In this document: piece by piece, positions 26,585 to 35,263 of the stretch
Position numbering within the stretch: position 1 is the first letter of the stretch
Layout: each line of letters begins with the position of its first letter
Source: JBPOFM01 sp041391925
Lineage (GTDB): Bacteria > Bacteroidota > Bacteroidia > Flavobacteriales > Flavobacteriaceae
DNA length: 64,000 bases
Assembly (NCBI GenBank): GCA_041391925.1
Contig: JAWKNA010000004.1
Location: 124,001-188,000, forward strand
Direction of reading: 5' to 3'
Notes under the pieces: generated by a model
Told to the model about the DNA's origin: nothing
What the model saw: only the letters and a program-made list of their open reading frames with translations
The model's database searches: none
Made by a program: the position numbers and the translations under genes

Positions 26585-27835
26585 TTAATTGGAAATATTA
26601 ACCGAAGAACCTTCACCTACACCTATCAGTCGATCGTAGCGAGCTCCCAAGTCCTTGTAATATACCAGGACTTTGTAGTTGTTTTCAGTTTGCCAAAAGT
26701 TGCCACCGATGGCACCTTCGTTGAGCGTTCCATCTGCTTCCATAATGATGTATTTGTAATTATAGAAGCCTTGTTTCATCCTAAAGGCACATTCGAGTAG
26801 ACCTGTTTCAGGATTGTAGAGCATTTCGTTTTCTGGTTCCAAGGCATAGTTGTTAAAATTGCCATACACAAACAAACGTTGGTCATCCTTTAAAAATGAA
26901 TATTGTAAGGAAAAATGATTCATCGTATAGTCAGCTTCGATGGACACATTCTCCCTATCGACTGCTGTGATGACAAAATTACCATTGATATCCGGATTGT
27001 AGGTGTAGGGGCTATTTGCTCTTACGTGATTAACAAATAAATAATTGTGATAGATATCCTTTAAATCAATAAACTGTACACCAACATTTGCTGCACGAAC
27101 ATCTTTATTTTCAAAATATAGATATTCATTGCCAGCCCAGAAGCTGGATTCAGAAGTATATTTATACGTTAATTCATTACCTAAGATATATTGCGGCTTT
27201 AAATCGGAAATGGCTGTATTGAGGTTGTTATTTTGAATGACCAAGGTTTTTACCGTTTCCAAAGGATTGTTAAAATTGAAACTATTATTAGCAATGATAA
27301 AATCTACGGATTGTTTCTCGTCAATATATTTCACATCTCTCGATCTTTTGATACTCACTCCGACATTGACAATCTCTTCATATACCATAAATTTCCTTGA
27401 AAACACCATTTGGTCATTGTCATTCCAAATGGAGATAATATAATTTCCAGATTTTAGAATTCCACGAGTTTGGTCGTTAGGAATTCTTAAACTGTAATGC
27501 GAATAAATTTGGTAGGTGTTAAAGCTGTTCTCGTAATTGCGAATACGTTGATTGTCAAAGCCTCTCAGATATTCTGATTTTACCAAAGATGTCGGTGTCC
27601 AATCAAAATTAAAATGCTCAATCACATAATAAAAATCCTCTTCTTTACCATTAAGCGCATCAAACTCCAAAAACAAAGGTTCACCAAGGCGCAAAATTGG
27701 CAATTGGCTTTCCTGTTGGCTGCCCTTAAAAGTGATGGTCTTGATATAGTTGGGAGGATTGGTTTCTTGAACTTGACCAAATACGACCGTTGAGAATAAT
27801 AAAAGACCAATAAGTTGTAGAAGCTTGAATGTCAT
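26585..27835 (-). CDS. Type IX secretion system plug protein (DUF5103)
   Basis: A 416-residue exported protein with signal peptide (about 1-20, ending VFGQ). It matches what I know of DUF5103: TNPPNYIKTITFKGS near the N-terminus, LEFDALNGKEEDFYYVIEH, YLRGFDNQRIRNYENSFNT and a C-terminal Ig/CBM-like region with LFVYGNFNNYAL. A protein of this family was seen as the Plug closing the SprA translocon in Flavobacterium johnsoniae. It fits with PorT and the T9SS cargo in this window. Confidence 0.88.
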   Translation of the reverse strand: MTFKLLQLIGLLLFSTVVFGQVQETNPPNYIKTITFKGSQQESQLPILRLGEPLFLEFDALNGKEEDFYYVIEHFNFDWTPTSLVKSEYLRGFDNQRIRNYENSFNTYQIYSHYSLRIPNDQTRGILKSGNYIISIWNDNDQMVFSRKFMVYEEIVNVGVSIKRSRDVKYIDEKQSVDFIIANNSFNFNNPLETVKTLVIQNNNLNTAISDLKPQYILGNELTYKYTSESSFWAGNEYLYFENKDVRAANVGVQFIDLKDIYHNYLFVNHVRANSPYTYNPDINGNFVITAVDRENVSIEADYTMNHFSLQYSFLKDDQRLFVYGNFNNYALEPENEMLYNPETGLLECAFRMKQGFYNYKYIIMEADGTLNEGAIGGNFWQTENNYKVLVYYKDLGARYDRLIGVGEGSSVNISN

Positions 27836-27937
27836 TTAAAGAAATTTGAATGGTAAAGATAAACAAAATTTGTACCTGAATTTTCACTCCAACGTTGTCG
27901 AACAAATTTTACCACAATTATTATGAAATCTGTGTTA

Positions 27938-27953
27938 TAAATTTGTAGATTTG
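27938..27953 (+). promoter_or_regulatory. Two adjacent candidate -7 boxes for the nqr operon
   Basis: TAAATTTG (27938-27945) and TAGATTTG (27946-27953) both match TAnnTTTG and abut each other, 62-77 bp before the nqrA ATG. Two close start sites are possible. No clear -33 element was found. Confidence 0.5.
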
Positions 27954-28014
27954 CACGGATTTTTTTACTTTATGAATCCCGAATACCTCTACTATTAACA
28001 AATAGATTTAAAAT

Positions 28015-29370
28015 ATGTCCAACGACATTAAGATTACAAAAGGTCTTGACATCAAATTGAAAGGCGAAGCTGAAAAAACCACCGAAAAGGCTATTATCAG
28101 TAACTTTTATACCATTAGACCTGACGATTTCCACGGAGTAATTCCAAAACTGACTGCAAAACAAGGTGCCAAAGTAAAAGCTGGTGAACCTCTTTTTTAT
28201 GACAAATCAGATGAATCTGTCAAATTTGTGTCTCCTGTTTCTGGTGAAATTATCGATATTCCGCGTGGTGACAAACGTAAAATTTTGGCCATCAAGATTC
28301 AGGCTGATAAAGAGCAGACTTATGTAGATCATGGTAAATTCAATCTGGATTCGGCCAATGGAGAAGCTGTTAAAAAACATTTATTGGCAGCAGGTTGCTG
28401 GCCTTTTATCAAACAACGTCCTTATGACGTCATTGCAAAAACGGATGGTACGCCAAAAGCAATTTTTATTTCCGGATATGCCACAGCTCCTTTGGCGGCT
28501 GATCTGGATTATACCTTGAAAGGTAAAGAAGCCGAATTGCAAGCTGCGATAACTGCCTTGGGAAAACTCACCGAAGGACAGGTACATGTGAGTGTTGGAA
28601 AAAATTCCAATTCACCATTTGCAGGTTTGTCGGGAATTACACTTCATAAGGTTTCAGGACCACATCCAGCAGGGAATGTGGGAACCCAAATCAACAAAAT
28701 AAGCCCAGTGAATAAGGGTGAAGTCGTTTGGACGGTGGCTGCACAAGATTTAGTGATTATCGGAGAATTGTTGTTGACAGGTAAATTCAATGCAGAACGT
28801 ATCGTGGCTTTAGTTGGGTCATCAGTAAAAAAACCGCGTTACTTTGTGTCCAGGATAGCAAGTGAAATTGCGACTATGGTCTATGATAATGGTGTTGAAA
28901 AAGATGGCAACGATAGAATTATTTCGGGAAATGTGCTTTCTGGAAAAGAAGTAAAACCAGATGGCAATTTGGATTATTACAGCAATGTCATTACCATTAT
29001 CCCAGAAGGAAATGATTACGAATTTTTCGGATGGAACAAGCCGGTTTTCAATAAAATATCAACTTCGAGAGCATTAACATTCTCATGGTTGACGCCAAAC
29101 AAAAAATTTGATCTTACCACCAATACCAATGGAGAACATAGAGCATTTGTTCTTACCGGCAGCTATGAGGAAGTATTTCCCTTGGACATTTATCCATTGC
29201 AGATTTTAAAAGCATGCATGTACCAAGATTTAGATGAGATGGAGGCATTGGGAATGTACGAGGTGGCACCAGAAGATTTTGCCTTGACAGAATTTATCTG
29301 TGTGTCCAAACAACCTCACCAAGCAATTATCAGGAAAGGACTGGACGTCATGATTAAAGAAATTGGATAA
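28015..29370 (+). CDS. nqrA: Na+-translocating NADH:quinone reductase subunit A
   Basis: A 451-residue peripheral subunit of the Na+-pumping respiratory complex. Family segments are ITKGLDIKLKGEAE at the start, KAGEPLFYDK, SPVSGEI, ISGYATAPLAADLDY and GPHPAGNVGTQINKI. It heads nqrABCDEF; nqrB follows after 58 bp. The C-terminal LDIYPLQILKACMYQDLDEM is also typical. Confidence 0.97.
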   Translation: MSNDIKITKGLDIKLKGEAEKTTEKAIISNFYTIRPDDFHGVIPKLTAKQGAKVKAGEPLFYDKSDESVKFVSPVSGEIIDIPRGDKRKILAIKIQADKEQTYVDHGKFNLDSANGEAVKKHLLAAGCWPFIKQRPYDVIAKTDGTPKAIFISGYATAPLAADLDYTLKGKEAELQAAITALGKLTEGQVHVSVGKNSNSPFAGLSGITLHKVSGPHPAGNVGTQINKISPVNKGEVVWTVAAQDLVIIGELLLTGKFNAERIVALVGSSVKKPRYFVSRIASEIATMVYDNGVEKDGNDRIISGNVLSGKEVKPDGNLDYYSNVITIIPEGNDYEFFGWNKPVFNKISTSRALTFSWLTPNKKFDLTTNTNGEHRAFVLTGSYEEVFPLDIYPLQILKACMYQDLDEMEALGMYEVAPEDFALTEFICVSKQPHQAIIRKGLDVMIKEIG

Positions 29371-29428
29371 ATAGAACTTAAAGTCTAGCATATTTAAAGT
29401 TAAAAAGATTAAAAATTGATACTATAAA

Positions 29429-30652
29429 ATGGGTTTAAAAAGTAGTTTGCACAACCTAAAGGAAAAGTATAAGGGCACCAAAATTGCTCCCGCGTTTAAC
29501 GCTATCCATACCTTTTTATATTTACCGAATGACACCACACATGGTGGCACACATATCAAAGTGGCCGACGATTTAAAACGTACGATGAACATCGTCATCA
29601 TGTCGTTGATTCCGTGTTTGATTTTCGGAATGTTCAACGCTGGCTACCAACATCATGTAGCATTGGGCGAAATAGGCAGAGCCACTGGTTTTTTTGATTC
29701 CAATTTCTGGAATTGGAACAACTTGGTCATCGGACTATGGAAAGTATTGCCTTTAGTCATTGTGTCTTACGGTGTTGGTTTGGGTATAGAATTCCTATTT
29801 GCCATCATAAAAAAACACGAAGTTGAAGAAGGCTATTTGGTCACAGGGATGTTAGTGCCGTTAATTGTTCCAATCGATACACCGCTTTGGATGTTGGCAG
29901 TTGCTGTGGCATTTGGCGTAGTGATTGGTAAGGAAGTTTTTGGAGGCACAGGCATGAATATTTTAAATCCTGCCTTAACGATTCGTGCCTTTTTGTTCTT
30001 TGCCTATCCAACCTGGATGTCTGGAGACAAGGTTTGGGTGCATGGAGCGGTCGCGAGGGATAAAGCAATTGCAGCAGGGCAAAATCTGGATGCCATTTCG
30101 GGTGAAACCATTCTAGGAGCTTTAGCACAGGGTAGAGATGTTGTGTATTCCACTTGGGATATGTTCTTGGGATTCATTCCTGGATCTGTTGGGGAAACTT
30201 CTACAATATTAATAATTTTAGGAGCGCTGTTTTTGGTCTTCACGAAAATAGGGAGTTGGAGAATCATGATTTCCTGTGTTGCTGGAGCCTTGGCAATGGG
30301 ATTAATATTTAACCAAATCGTCAGTTCAGGTGTCATTGTTGAAGGCAGTAAATTTTATGGGTTGATGAGTACCCCTTTTTGGGAGCATTTGATCATTGGT
30401 GGCTTTGCTTTCGGAACGGTATTCATGGCAACTGACCCAGTAACGGCATCACAAACCAATAAGGGCAAATGGATTTATGGTTTTCTGATTGGATTCGTTT
30501 CCATTTTGATTCGTGTGTTCAATCCGGCTTATCCAGAAGGTGTCATGTTGGCCATTTTATTGATGAATGTATTTGCACCGACCATTGACCATTATGTGGT
30601 AAAAGGTAATATTGCCAAACGAATGAAACGTCTAAAAGTTAAAACTACTTAA
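29429..30652 (+). CDS. nqrB: Na+-translocating NADH:quinone reductase subunit B
   Basis: A 407-residue membrane subunit with about ten helices and a role in the Na+ path. Signatures include FGMFNAGYQHH, EEGYLVTGMLVPLIVPIDTP, FGGTGMNILNPALTIRAFLF and FMATDPVTASQTNKGKWIYG. FIPGSVGETSTILI is the segment that, as far as I recall, carries the covalent FMN threonine in the Vibrio subunit. The last base overlaps the first of nqrC, so translation is coupled. Confidence 0.97.
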   Translation: MGLKSSLHNLKEKYKGTKIAPAFNAIHTFLYLPNDTTHGGTHIKVADDLKRTMNIVIMSLIPCLIFGMFNAGYQHHVALGEIGRATGFFDSNFWNWNNLVIGLWKVLPLVIVSYGVGLGIEFLFAIIKKHEVEEGYLVTGMLVPLIVPIDTPLWMLAVAVAFGVVIGKEVFGGTGMNILNPALTIRAFLFFAYPTWMSGDKVWVHGAVARDKAIAAGQNLDAISGETILGALAQGRDVVYSTWDMFLGFIPGSVGETSTILIILGALFLVFTKIGSWRIMISCVAGALAMGLIFNQIVSSGVIVEGSKFYGLMSTPFWEHLIIGGFAFGTVFMATDPVTASQTNKGKWIYGFLIGFVSILIRVFNPAYPEGVMLAILLMNVFAPTIDHYVVKGNIAKRMKRLKVKTT

Positions 30653-31410
30653 TGATGGAAAATAGAACGGATAAAAATTCATATACAATCTTATTTGCAA
30701 TCGGAATGGTGATAGCTGTGGGTGCCTTATTGGCGTTTGCCTCATCAGGATTGAGCGATAAGATTTCGGAAAATAAACGTTTAGAAAAACAACAAAACAT
30801 CCTTTACGCCATGGGTGTGAATGAAAATGATGTGTCCTCAGTAACATTTGTTTCTACGGATAAAGTGGCGGGAGAATTCTCAAAGTACATCACTCATCAA
30901 TATGTCATACAGGATGGGCAAGCCACTGAAGATCAAGAAGCATACCTTATTGACATCAAAAAAGAAAAATCAGACCATAAAGATGACCCTTCAAAAAGAC
31001 GCTTGCCGTTGTTTGTAGGGGAAAAAGATGGTAAAAAACTCTATGTCGTACCAATCTATGGTAAAGGACTTTGGGATGCCATTTGGGGTTATGTTGCCAT
31101 AGATGAGAATATGGTCGTTCAAGGTGTATATTTTGATCATAAAGGTGAAACACCTGGACTTGGTGCCAATATTAAGGAGCGATTCTTTATGGACGATTTT
31201 GCAGGGGAACATTTAATGGACGATTCTGGAAATTTTAAAGGAATCACAGTCACAAAAGGGAATGCCGATCCAAAAAACGAAAACAAAACGGATAATGAAG
31301 TCGATGCCATTGCAGGAGCTACCATTACCGGAAACGGAGTGACCGCAATGATAAAAGGAGATTTAAAACTCTACGTGCCTTATTTCGAATCACTAAAAAA
31401 CAACAAATAA
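30652..31410 (+). CDS. nqrC: Na+-translocating NADH:quinone reductase subunit C
   Basis: A 252-residue subunit with one N-terminal helix (about 10-30) and a periplasmic FMN domain. VPIYGKGLWDAIWGYVAI and ETPGLGANI are conserved. The flavinylation motif is DAIAGATITGNGV, with the acceptor Thr at about residue 224, next to the Vibrio position 225. The FMN is attached by ApbE, whose gene lies about 1 kb after nqrF. Two adjacent ATGs are possible starts. Confidence 0.97.
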   Translation: MMENRTDKNSYTILFAIGMVIAVGALLAFASSGLSDKISENKRLEKQQNILYAMGVNENDVSSVTFVSTDKVAGEFSKYITHQYVIQDGQATEDQEAYLIDIKKEKSDHKDDPSKRRLPLFVGEKDGKKLYVVPIYGKGLWDAIWGYVAIDENMVVQGVYFDHKGETPGLGANIKERFFMDDFAGEHLMDDSGNFKGITVTKGNADPKNENKTDNEVDAIAGATITGNGVTAMIKGDLKLYVPYFESLKNNK

Positions 31411-31412
31411 TC

Positions 31413-32057
31413 ATGGGCTTACTTTCTAAAAAAGACAGCAAATTAATTCTTGATCCTTTGGCAGACAACAACCCCATCACCATACAGGTATTGGGAATTT
31501 GCTCAGCTTTGGCAATTACAGCACAGTTAAAAGCAGCCATCGTGATGGCCATTTCGGTTACTGCGGTTGTTGCAATAGGAAATTTAATCATCTCTCTGAT
31601 GCGAAATATCATTCCTTCAAAAATCAGGATTATTGTTCAGTTGGTAGTAGTAGCAGCATTGGTAATCATTGTGGATTTGATATTGAAAGCATTTTCATAC
31701 GAATTAAGCAAAACCTTATCTGTTTTCGTTGGATTGATTATTACCAATTGTATCATTATGGGACGTTTTGAAGCCTTCGCATTGGCCAATGGACCTTGGC
31801 GCTCGTTCTTGGACGGCATCGGGAATGGTGCAGGATATGGATTAATATTGATTATTGTTGGGTTTTTTAGGGAACTTTTGGGCTCTGGATCGCTTTTGGG
31901 TTTTCCTGTATTAGGAGATCCAATAGAAAAAACAGGATTGTATTCTTTAGGCTATGAAAACAATGGATTTATGCTCTTGTCACCAATGGCATTGATTGTG
32001 TTGGGAGTCATCATTTGGATACAACGTAGTAGAAATAAAGCATTAATAGAAGACTAA
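31413..32057 (+). CDS. nqrD: Na+-translocating NADH:quinone reductase subunit D
   Basis: A 214-residue integral membrane subunit with six helices. LDPLADNNPITIQVLGICSA at the start, TNCIIMGRFEAFA and the GNGAGYGLILIIVGFFREL stretch are typical of NqrD/RnfE. It starts 2 bp after nqrC. NqrD and NqrE form the symmetric pair that holds an iron centre in the membrane; the conserved Cys in TNCI is present. Confidence 0.97.
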   Translation: MGLLSKKDSKLILDPLADNNPITIQVLGICSALAITAQLKAAIVMAISVTAVVAIGNLIISLMRNIIPSKIRIIVQLVVVAALVIIVDLILKAFSYELSKTLSVFVGLIITNCIIMGRFEAFALANGPWRSFLDGIGNGAGYGLILIIVGFFRELLGSGSLLGFPVLGDPIEKTGLYSLGYENNGFMLLSPMALIVLGVIIWIQRSRNKALIED

Positions 32058-32129
32058 AAATTAGTAAGCAGTTGGAGTGAGAGTAAGCATTTACTGAGCA
32101 CTGAACACTGATACTGAATATTAAAAGAT

Positions 32130-32888
32130 ATGGAATACATAGAATTATTTTTCAAATCGATATTTATAGACAATATGGTATTTGCGACCTTCCTCGGGAT
32201 GTGTTCGTTTCTGGCCGTCTCCAAGAAAGTATCCACTGCAGTTGGTCTTGGAGCTGCTGTTATTTTTGTGTTGGCAATCACAGTCCCTTTAAACTGGCTG
32301 TTGGATCAATATATTTTGCAAGAAGGTGCCCTTAAATGGTTAGGTCCGGAATTTGCTGCATATGATTTGAGTTTCTTATCCTTTATCATGTTTATTGCAA
32401 CTATAGCAACCATGGTTCAGTTGGTGGAGATTGTGGTCGAAAAATTTTCACCATCCTTATACAATTCCTTGGGAATTTTTCTTCCATTGATAGCTGTTAA
32501 CTGCGCTATTCTCGGAGGTTCGTTATTTATGCAATCGCGTGAAATTCCAACATTGGGATTGGCAACCGTCTATGGAGTTGCATCTGGAATCGGTTGGTTT
32601 TTGGCTATTTTGGCCATTGCAGCCATTCGTGAAAAAATAAGATATTCCAATGTTCCTCCAGCGTTAAGAGGTTTAGGAATTACCTTTATCATTACTGGTT
32701 TGATGGCTATAGGTTTTATGAGTTTTGGAGGTATGTTGACAGGTGGAGATGAGGCTGAAGTGAAAAAAGGTACTACTGTGCAAGAAGGAGACAAAGAAGT
32801 ATCACAATTACTCCTAGATGGAAAGAAAAAAACTGCTGTTAAAGCAGATAATCAAAGTATTGTTAACACAACAAAAGTAAACGAATAA
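32130..32888 (+). CDS. nqrE: Na+-translocating NADH:quinone reductase subunit E, with C-terminal extension
   Basis: A membrane subunit with six helices; FIDNMVFATFLGMCSFLAVS, VNCAILGGSLFM and PPALRGLGITFIITGLMAIG are typical. At 252 residues it is about 50 longer than the Vibrio protein. The extra part (about 203-252) is hydrophilic, starts GGDEAEVKKG and follows the last membrane helix. The gene lies 72 bp after nqrD, the widest gap in the operon; the gap holds degenerate ACTGA repeats. nqrF begins 1 bp after its stop. Confidence 0.96.
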   Translation: MEYIELFFKSIFIDNMVFATFLGMCSFLAVSKKVSTAVGLGAAVIFVLAITVPLNWLLDQYILQEGALKWLGPEFAAYDLSFLSFIMFIATIATMVQLVEIVVEKFSPSLYNSLGIFLPLIAVNCAILGGSLFMQSREIPTLGLATVYGVASGIGWFLAILAIAAIREKIRYSNVPPALRGLGITFIITGLMAIGFMSFGGMLTGGDEAEVKKGTTVQEGDKEVSQLLLDGKKKTAVKADNQSIVNTTKVNE

Positions 32889-32889
32889 G

Positions 32890-34200
32890 ATGATTTTATT
32901 AGCAGCAGGAACATTCGCAACTATTATTGCAACAGTCATAGCGTTTTTGGTTATTACGCTTTTATTGGTCACACTTTTATTGGTCGTTAAACAAAAATTA
33001 TCACCATCTGGCCCCGTAAAAATTACCATTAATGGTGAAAAGACCATTGAGGTAGCATCAGGAGGAAGTTTACTTTCTACGTTGGGAAACAATAAAATAT
33101 TCTTGCCTTCCGCTTGTGGAGGAGGTGGAACCTGTATTCAATGTGAATGTCATGTACTATCAGGTGGAGGAGAAGCTCTACCAACTGAAACACCACATTT
33201 TACACGTAGCGAGTTGAAACATGGTGCACGTTTGTCTTGCCAAGTGAAAGTTAAACAGGATATGGAAATTACCATTCCTGAAGAAGTATTTGGTATCAAA
33301 AAATGGGAAGCTACTGTTGTCCGTAATTACAACGTGGCATCGTTCATCAAGGAATTTGTTGTTGAAATTCCTGAAGACATGGGTTACAAAGCAGGTGGTT
33401 ATATTCAGATTGAAATTCCTCCATGCGAAATCAAATATAGTGATATTGACATCACTGCGCATCCACAAGAACATGAAACGCCTGATAAATTTCAAGCTGA
33501 ATGGGATAAATTCGGTCTTTGGCCGTTAGTGATGAAAAACACAGAAACTGTAGAAAGAGCTTACTCAATGGCTTCTTATCCTGCTGAGGGACGTGAGATC
33601 ATGCTGAATGTTCGTATTGCAACACCACCTTGGGACAGAGCCAAAAATGGCTGGATGGCTGTCAATCCAGGTATTGCATCCTCTTACATTTTTGCTCAAA
33701 AGCCAGGAGATAAAGTTATTATTTCAGGACCTTATGGAGAGTTTTTCATTAACGAGTCCGATTCTGAAATGTTGTATGTGGGTGGTGGTGCTGGTATGGC
33801 GCCAATGCGTTCGCATTTGTATCATTTGTTCAAAACCTTGAAAACTGGACGTAAAGTTACCTATTGGTATGGTGGCCGTTCCAAACGAGAATTGTTCTAT
33901 CTGGACCATTTCCAACAATTGGAAAAAGATTTCCCAAATTTTAAATTCTATTTGGCTTTGTCAGAACCTTTACCAGAAGATAATTGGAAAGTAAAGGAAA
34001 ACATTGATGCTCCAGGCGATGGTTTTGTTGGGTTTATCCATAATTGTGTGATTGATAATTACCTAAAATTTCACGACGCACCAGAAGATATCGAACTTTA
34101 TTTCTGCGGTCCTCCTTTAATGAATCAAGCGGTTCAAAAAATGGGAGAAGATTTTGGAATTCCAGATGAGCACATCCGATTCGATGATTTTGGAGGCTAG
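32890..34200 (+). CDS. nqrF: Na+-translocating NADH:quinone reductase subunit F
   Basis: A 436-residue electron-entry subunit. It has an N-terminal membrane helix (about 5-30), a 2Fe-2S ferredoxin domain (CGGGGTCIQC and the later Cys in RLSCQV), then an FAD domain (ERAYSMASYPAEG) and an NAD domain (YVGGGAGMAPMRSHLYHLF, ELYFCGPPLMNQAV). It passes electrons from NADH to the 2Fe-2S cluster. It is the last nqr gene; a strong terminator follows. Confidence 0.97.
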   Translation: MILLAAGTFATIIATVIAFLVITLLLVTLLLVVKQKLSPSGPVKITINGEKTIEVASGGSLLSTLGNNKIFLPSACGGGGTCIQCECHVLSGGGEALPTETPHFTRSELKHGARLSCQVKVKQDMEITIPEEVFGIKKWEATVVRNYNVASFIKEFVVEIPEDMGYKAGGYIQIEIPPCEIKYSDIDITAHPQEHETPDKFQAEWDKFGLWPLVMKNTETVERAYSMASYPAEGREIMLNVRIATPPWDRAKNGWMAVNPGIASSYIFAQKPGDKVIISGPYGEFFINESDSEMLYVGGGAGMAPMRSHLYHLFKTLKTGRKVTYWYGGRSKRELFYLDHFQQLEKDFPNFKFYLALSEPLPEDNWKVKENIDAPGDGFVGFIHNCVIDNYLKFHDAPEDIELYFCGPPLMNQAVQKMGEDFGIPDEHIRFDDFGG

Positions 34201-34234
34201 ACAATAATCGCCATTTGGCTAAAATAGTTTGAAA

Positions 34235-34262
34235 AACCCAACAAATTCTGTTGGGTTTTTTT
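34235..34262. terminator. Bidirectional terminator after nqrF
   Basis: A perfect 9-bp stem (AACCCAACA / TGTTGGGTT) with a 5-base loop is followed by T on the plus strand and by a shorter T-run on the minus strand. It separates nqrF from the convergent gene ending at 34261. Confidence 0.85.
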
Positions 34263-34722
34263 ATGAGATTAATTCGTGTAAGTTATATCGTGGACGGTTG
34301 TTATCAAACTCAAACAATTTTGAATAATCCATCACATTATCAACTTTATCCAAAGCACAAAGAAATGCAACGGTTTCACTCAGACCATTGAAGAGGGTAT
34401 CCTTATTCGTTGGGTTTTTTGGCTTTTTGTTTTTGTGGTGCAAGGGAAGTACATAACCACAACCTTTTAGAAAAGTGGCTTCTATCTGTAACAATTCGTA
34501 AGGTGAATAACCATTGAATTTCCTACCCAAATTTTGATGCACCAGACCAAGATAATTCAATTGTAAAGAACCGTGATTATCAGATAGATATTTCCAAGAA
34601 TCTTTGTTGTCGAGAATATTCCCTACAGCACATTGTTGACAGCATTCAGGATGCAATCGGTTATTGTGAAAAGCATTGTAGAGTTTTTGTATTGCTGACT
34701 CTAAACGACTTGAAATTTTCAT
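34261..34722 (-). CDS. Conserved Cys-rich protein next to nqrF, unknown function
   Basis: A 153-residue soluble protein. HPECCQQCAVGNIL near the N-terminus (Cys27, Cys28, Cys31) suggests a metal or thiol site, and KGCGYVLPLHH is in the middle. It has no membrane helix, no ferredoxin motif and no NAD or FAD domain. I recall homologues annotated as Na+-NQR subunit F in flavobacteria; nothing in the sequence supports that, and the real nqrF lies just upstream on the other strand. The end of the gene lies in the shared terminator. Confidence 0.7.
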   Translation of the reverse strand: MKISSRLESAIQKLYNAFHNNRLHPECCQQCAVGNILDNKDSWKYLSDNHGSLQLNYLGLVHQNLGRKFNGYSPYELLQIEATFLKGCGYVLPLHHKNKKPKNPTNKDTLFNGLSETVAFLCALDKVDNVMDYSKLFEFDNNRPRYNLHELIS

Positions 34723-34868
34723 AGTATTCCGGTTTTTGATTGTTTCAAGTTACTAAAATAAGTTTGTTTTTAGACTATTGTTGAGAGGATTTTAACGTAG
34801 CTGGATAACTTATTATGGAATCCCTAAATAATTCAATTGTGAAGTCATAAAGATAAAAGGTCGTTTTG

Positions 34869-34876
34869 TATTTTTG
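34869..34876 (+). promoter_or_regulatory. Candidate promoter -7 box for the 34.9 kb gene and apbE
   Basis: TATTTTTG matches TAnnTTTG and ends 4 bp before the ATG at 34881. The leader would be nearly absent. Confidence 0.5.
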
Positions 34877-34880
34877 TGAC

Positions 34881-35258
34881 ATGAGCAAACCTCTTACCGA
34901 ACAAGAACTTCACAATCTTGCCATGAACCATGTTGGGAAAGATTTAGAACAACGAGGCTTTGAGTTTATCGCGATTAACAGTAAACTGAAAAAGCACCCT
35001 CAATTTGTCTGCATCGATAAAAACAAGCAGTATTTTTTTGTGATTGTGAAGGCTGTCATTCTTCCTGAAAACCCAAAGAATTATGATGTCATTTGGATGG
35101 AAAGTTTTAAAAAACACGCGCGTGATAAAGATGCGAAAGTCTTGTATGCTGGCGTGGGATTGGGCAATCCAAATGGAGAGCATTTGCCTGTTTTTTTGAA
35201 CGAAGATTATTTGATTGAATATAATGGTATTCAATTAATCGATACAAATTTGAATTGA
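34881..35258 (+). CDS. Small soluble protein upstream of apbE, unknown function
   Basis: A 125-residue protein without signal or membrane helix. It contains HPQFVCIDKNKQYFFVIVKAV and an Asp/Trp-rich strand pattern that recalls small nuclease-like alpha/beta folds, but I see no complete catalytic motif. The start is the ATG at 34881. apbE begins 5 bp after its stop, so the two are co-transcribed, and a link to Na+-NQR maturation is possible. Confidence 0.7.
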   Translation: MSKPLTEQELHNLAMNHVGKDLEQRGFEFIAINSKLKKHPQFVCIDKNKQYFFVIVKAVILPENPKNYDVIWMESFKKHARDKDAKVLYAGVGLGNPNGEHLPVFLNEDYLIEYNGIQLIDTNLN

Positions 35259-35263
35259 TTGAG

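Noticed and set aside
32057..32130. Small gene between nqrD and nqrE
   Set aside because: Only 72 bp of degenerate repeats with no start followed by a meaningful frame.
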